DNA from: Candidatus Martarchaeota archaeon
GTDB lineage: Archaea; Micrarchaeota; Micrarchaeia; Micrarchaeales; Micrarchaeaceae
Length of the DNA stretch: 5,111 bases
Direction of reading: 5' to 3'
Assembly: GCA_023474385.1 (NCBI GenBank)
Contig: JAMCYB010000035.1
Span: 1-5,111 of the forward strand
Position numbers and translations under genes: made by a program. Shown here in pieces: positions 4,592 to 5,111 of this stretch. Within the stretch, counting starts at the first letter, position 1, and each line of letters starts with the position of its first letter. Under the pieces are notes generated by a model, which saw only the letters and a list, made by a program, of their open reading frames with translations, searched no databases and was not told the origin of the DNA.

Positions 4592-5111
4592 ATGGTATCC
4601 AAGACAATATACCTGGGCGCAGGATGCTTCTGGTGCACCGAGGCGGTATACAAGCTTTTCAACGGCATAATGAGTACGCAGCCGGGGTATGCGGGCGGCC
4701 ACACAAAGAATCCCACATACAAGGAGGTGTGCAGCGGCAATACGGGCCATGCCGAAGTTGTAAAGGTAGAATACGATCCTTCGATACTGCCGCTGCAGAG
4801 AGTCCTCGATATATACTTCAGCATGCACGACCCGACGTCAAAGAACAGGCAGGGCGAAGATGTTGGGGAGCAATACCGGTCCATAATACTTTATCAGGAA
4901 GATTCCGACAAGGAGATAATAGACAGGTACATGGAAGGCATAAGGCCGCAGTATAAAAAGCCCATAACAACCGAGGTCGTGAAGCTTACCGAATTCTACC
5001 CTGCAGAAGAATATCACAAGGATTATTACGACAACAACAGGCTCAACCCGTATTGCACATTGGTCATCTGGCCAAAGCTCAGGAAGATTATGAAGGAATT
5101 CGGGATGAAGG
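4592..5111 (+). CDS. msrA: Peptide methionine-S-sulfoxide reductase MsrA (3' end outside window)
   Basis: The enzyme reduces the S epimer of methionine sulfoxide, complementing MsrB, which is encoded 12 nt upstream. The 173 codons inside the window cover almost the whole family domain. They include the catalytic GCFWC motif (11-15) with nucleophile Cys12, GYAGGH (32-37), PTYKEVCSGNTGHAE (41-55), the substrate-pocket segment FSMHDPT (76-82), and QGEDVGEQYRS (87-97). EFYPAEEYHKDYY (134-146) follows, then NPYC with Cys155, a candidate resolving cysteine. Cys15 and Cys47 are further cysteines that could take part in recycling. The ATG at 4592 puts Cys12 at the usual distance from the N-terminus. 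The frame is still open at the last base, so the stop and a short C-terminal tail lie beyond the edge. Confidence 0.96.
   Translation, partial: MVSKTIYLGAGCFWCTEAVYKLFNGIMSTQPGYAGGHTKNPTYKEVCSGNTGHAEVVKVEYDPSILPLQRVLDIYFSMHDPTSKNRQGEDVGEQYRSIILYQEDSDKEIIDRYMEGIRPQYKKPITTEVVKLTEFYPAEEYHKDYYDNNRLNPYCTLVIWPKLRKIMKEFGMK

Noticed and set aside
4007..4884. Minus-strand open frames across the membrane-protein, msrB and msrA genes
   Set aside because: They overlap genes with clear catalytic motifs or a convincing membrane-helix pattern, and their translations resemble no protein family.

Overview
This window comes from an archaeon. It encodes ribosomal protein S6e, a two-ring Cdc48/VAT-type AAA+ ATPase and an Hjc-type Holliday junction resolvase, which together are an archaeal set. 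It also shows archaeal TATA boxes about 25 nt before start codons, GAGGTG Shine-Dalgarno sites, and heavy use of ATA (Ile) and AGG (Arg) codons. The base composition and small intergenic gaps would suit a small-genome lineage (for example a DPANN/ARMAN-type or Thermoplasmata-like archaeon), but the sequence alone does not settle the phylum.

Left part, minus strand (1-2672). Read in the direction of transcription, this holds cdc48, then rps6e, then the first nine codons of a further gene running off the left edge. cdc48 has its own TATA box. rps6e follows 79 nt later with a strong Shine-Dalgarno site and a TTG start. These are housekeeping genes for protein unfolding/proteolysis and translation.

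Middle (2673-3135). A non-coding stretch upstream of cdc48 holds promoter elements, a small hairpin and a T-rich terminator. It also contains a very short minus-strand gene (2837-2962) for an Asp/Glu-rich mini-protein of 41-50 residues. That gene is divergent from hjc, and the two promoters lie in 2963-3135.

Right part, plus strand (3136-5111). This holds hjc (DNA recombination), an unrecognised seven-helix membrane protein, msrB and msrA. msrA is cut by the right edge. The two methionine sulfoxide reductases repair the R and S epimers of oxidised methionine and form a repair pair. msrB is tied to the membrane-protein gene: the Shine-Dalgarno site of msrB overlaps that gene's TGA stop. The likely msrB start codon is ACG, which is the most unusual point in the window.

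A recurring pattern is that promoter-proximal genes (cdc48, the membrane protein, msrA and, less exactly, hjc) have a TATA box placed so that transcription would start at or just before the start codon, with no Shine-Dalgarno site. Genes inside apparent operons (rps6e, msrB) have GAGGTG exactly 5 nt before the start. I see no mobile element, CRISPR array, tRNA or rRNA, and no clear evidence of a wholly new multi-gene system.
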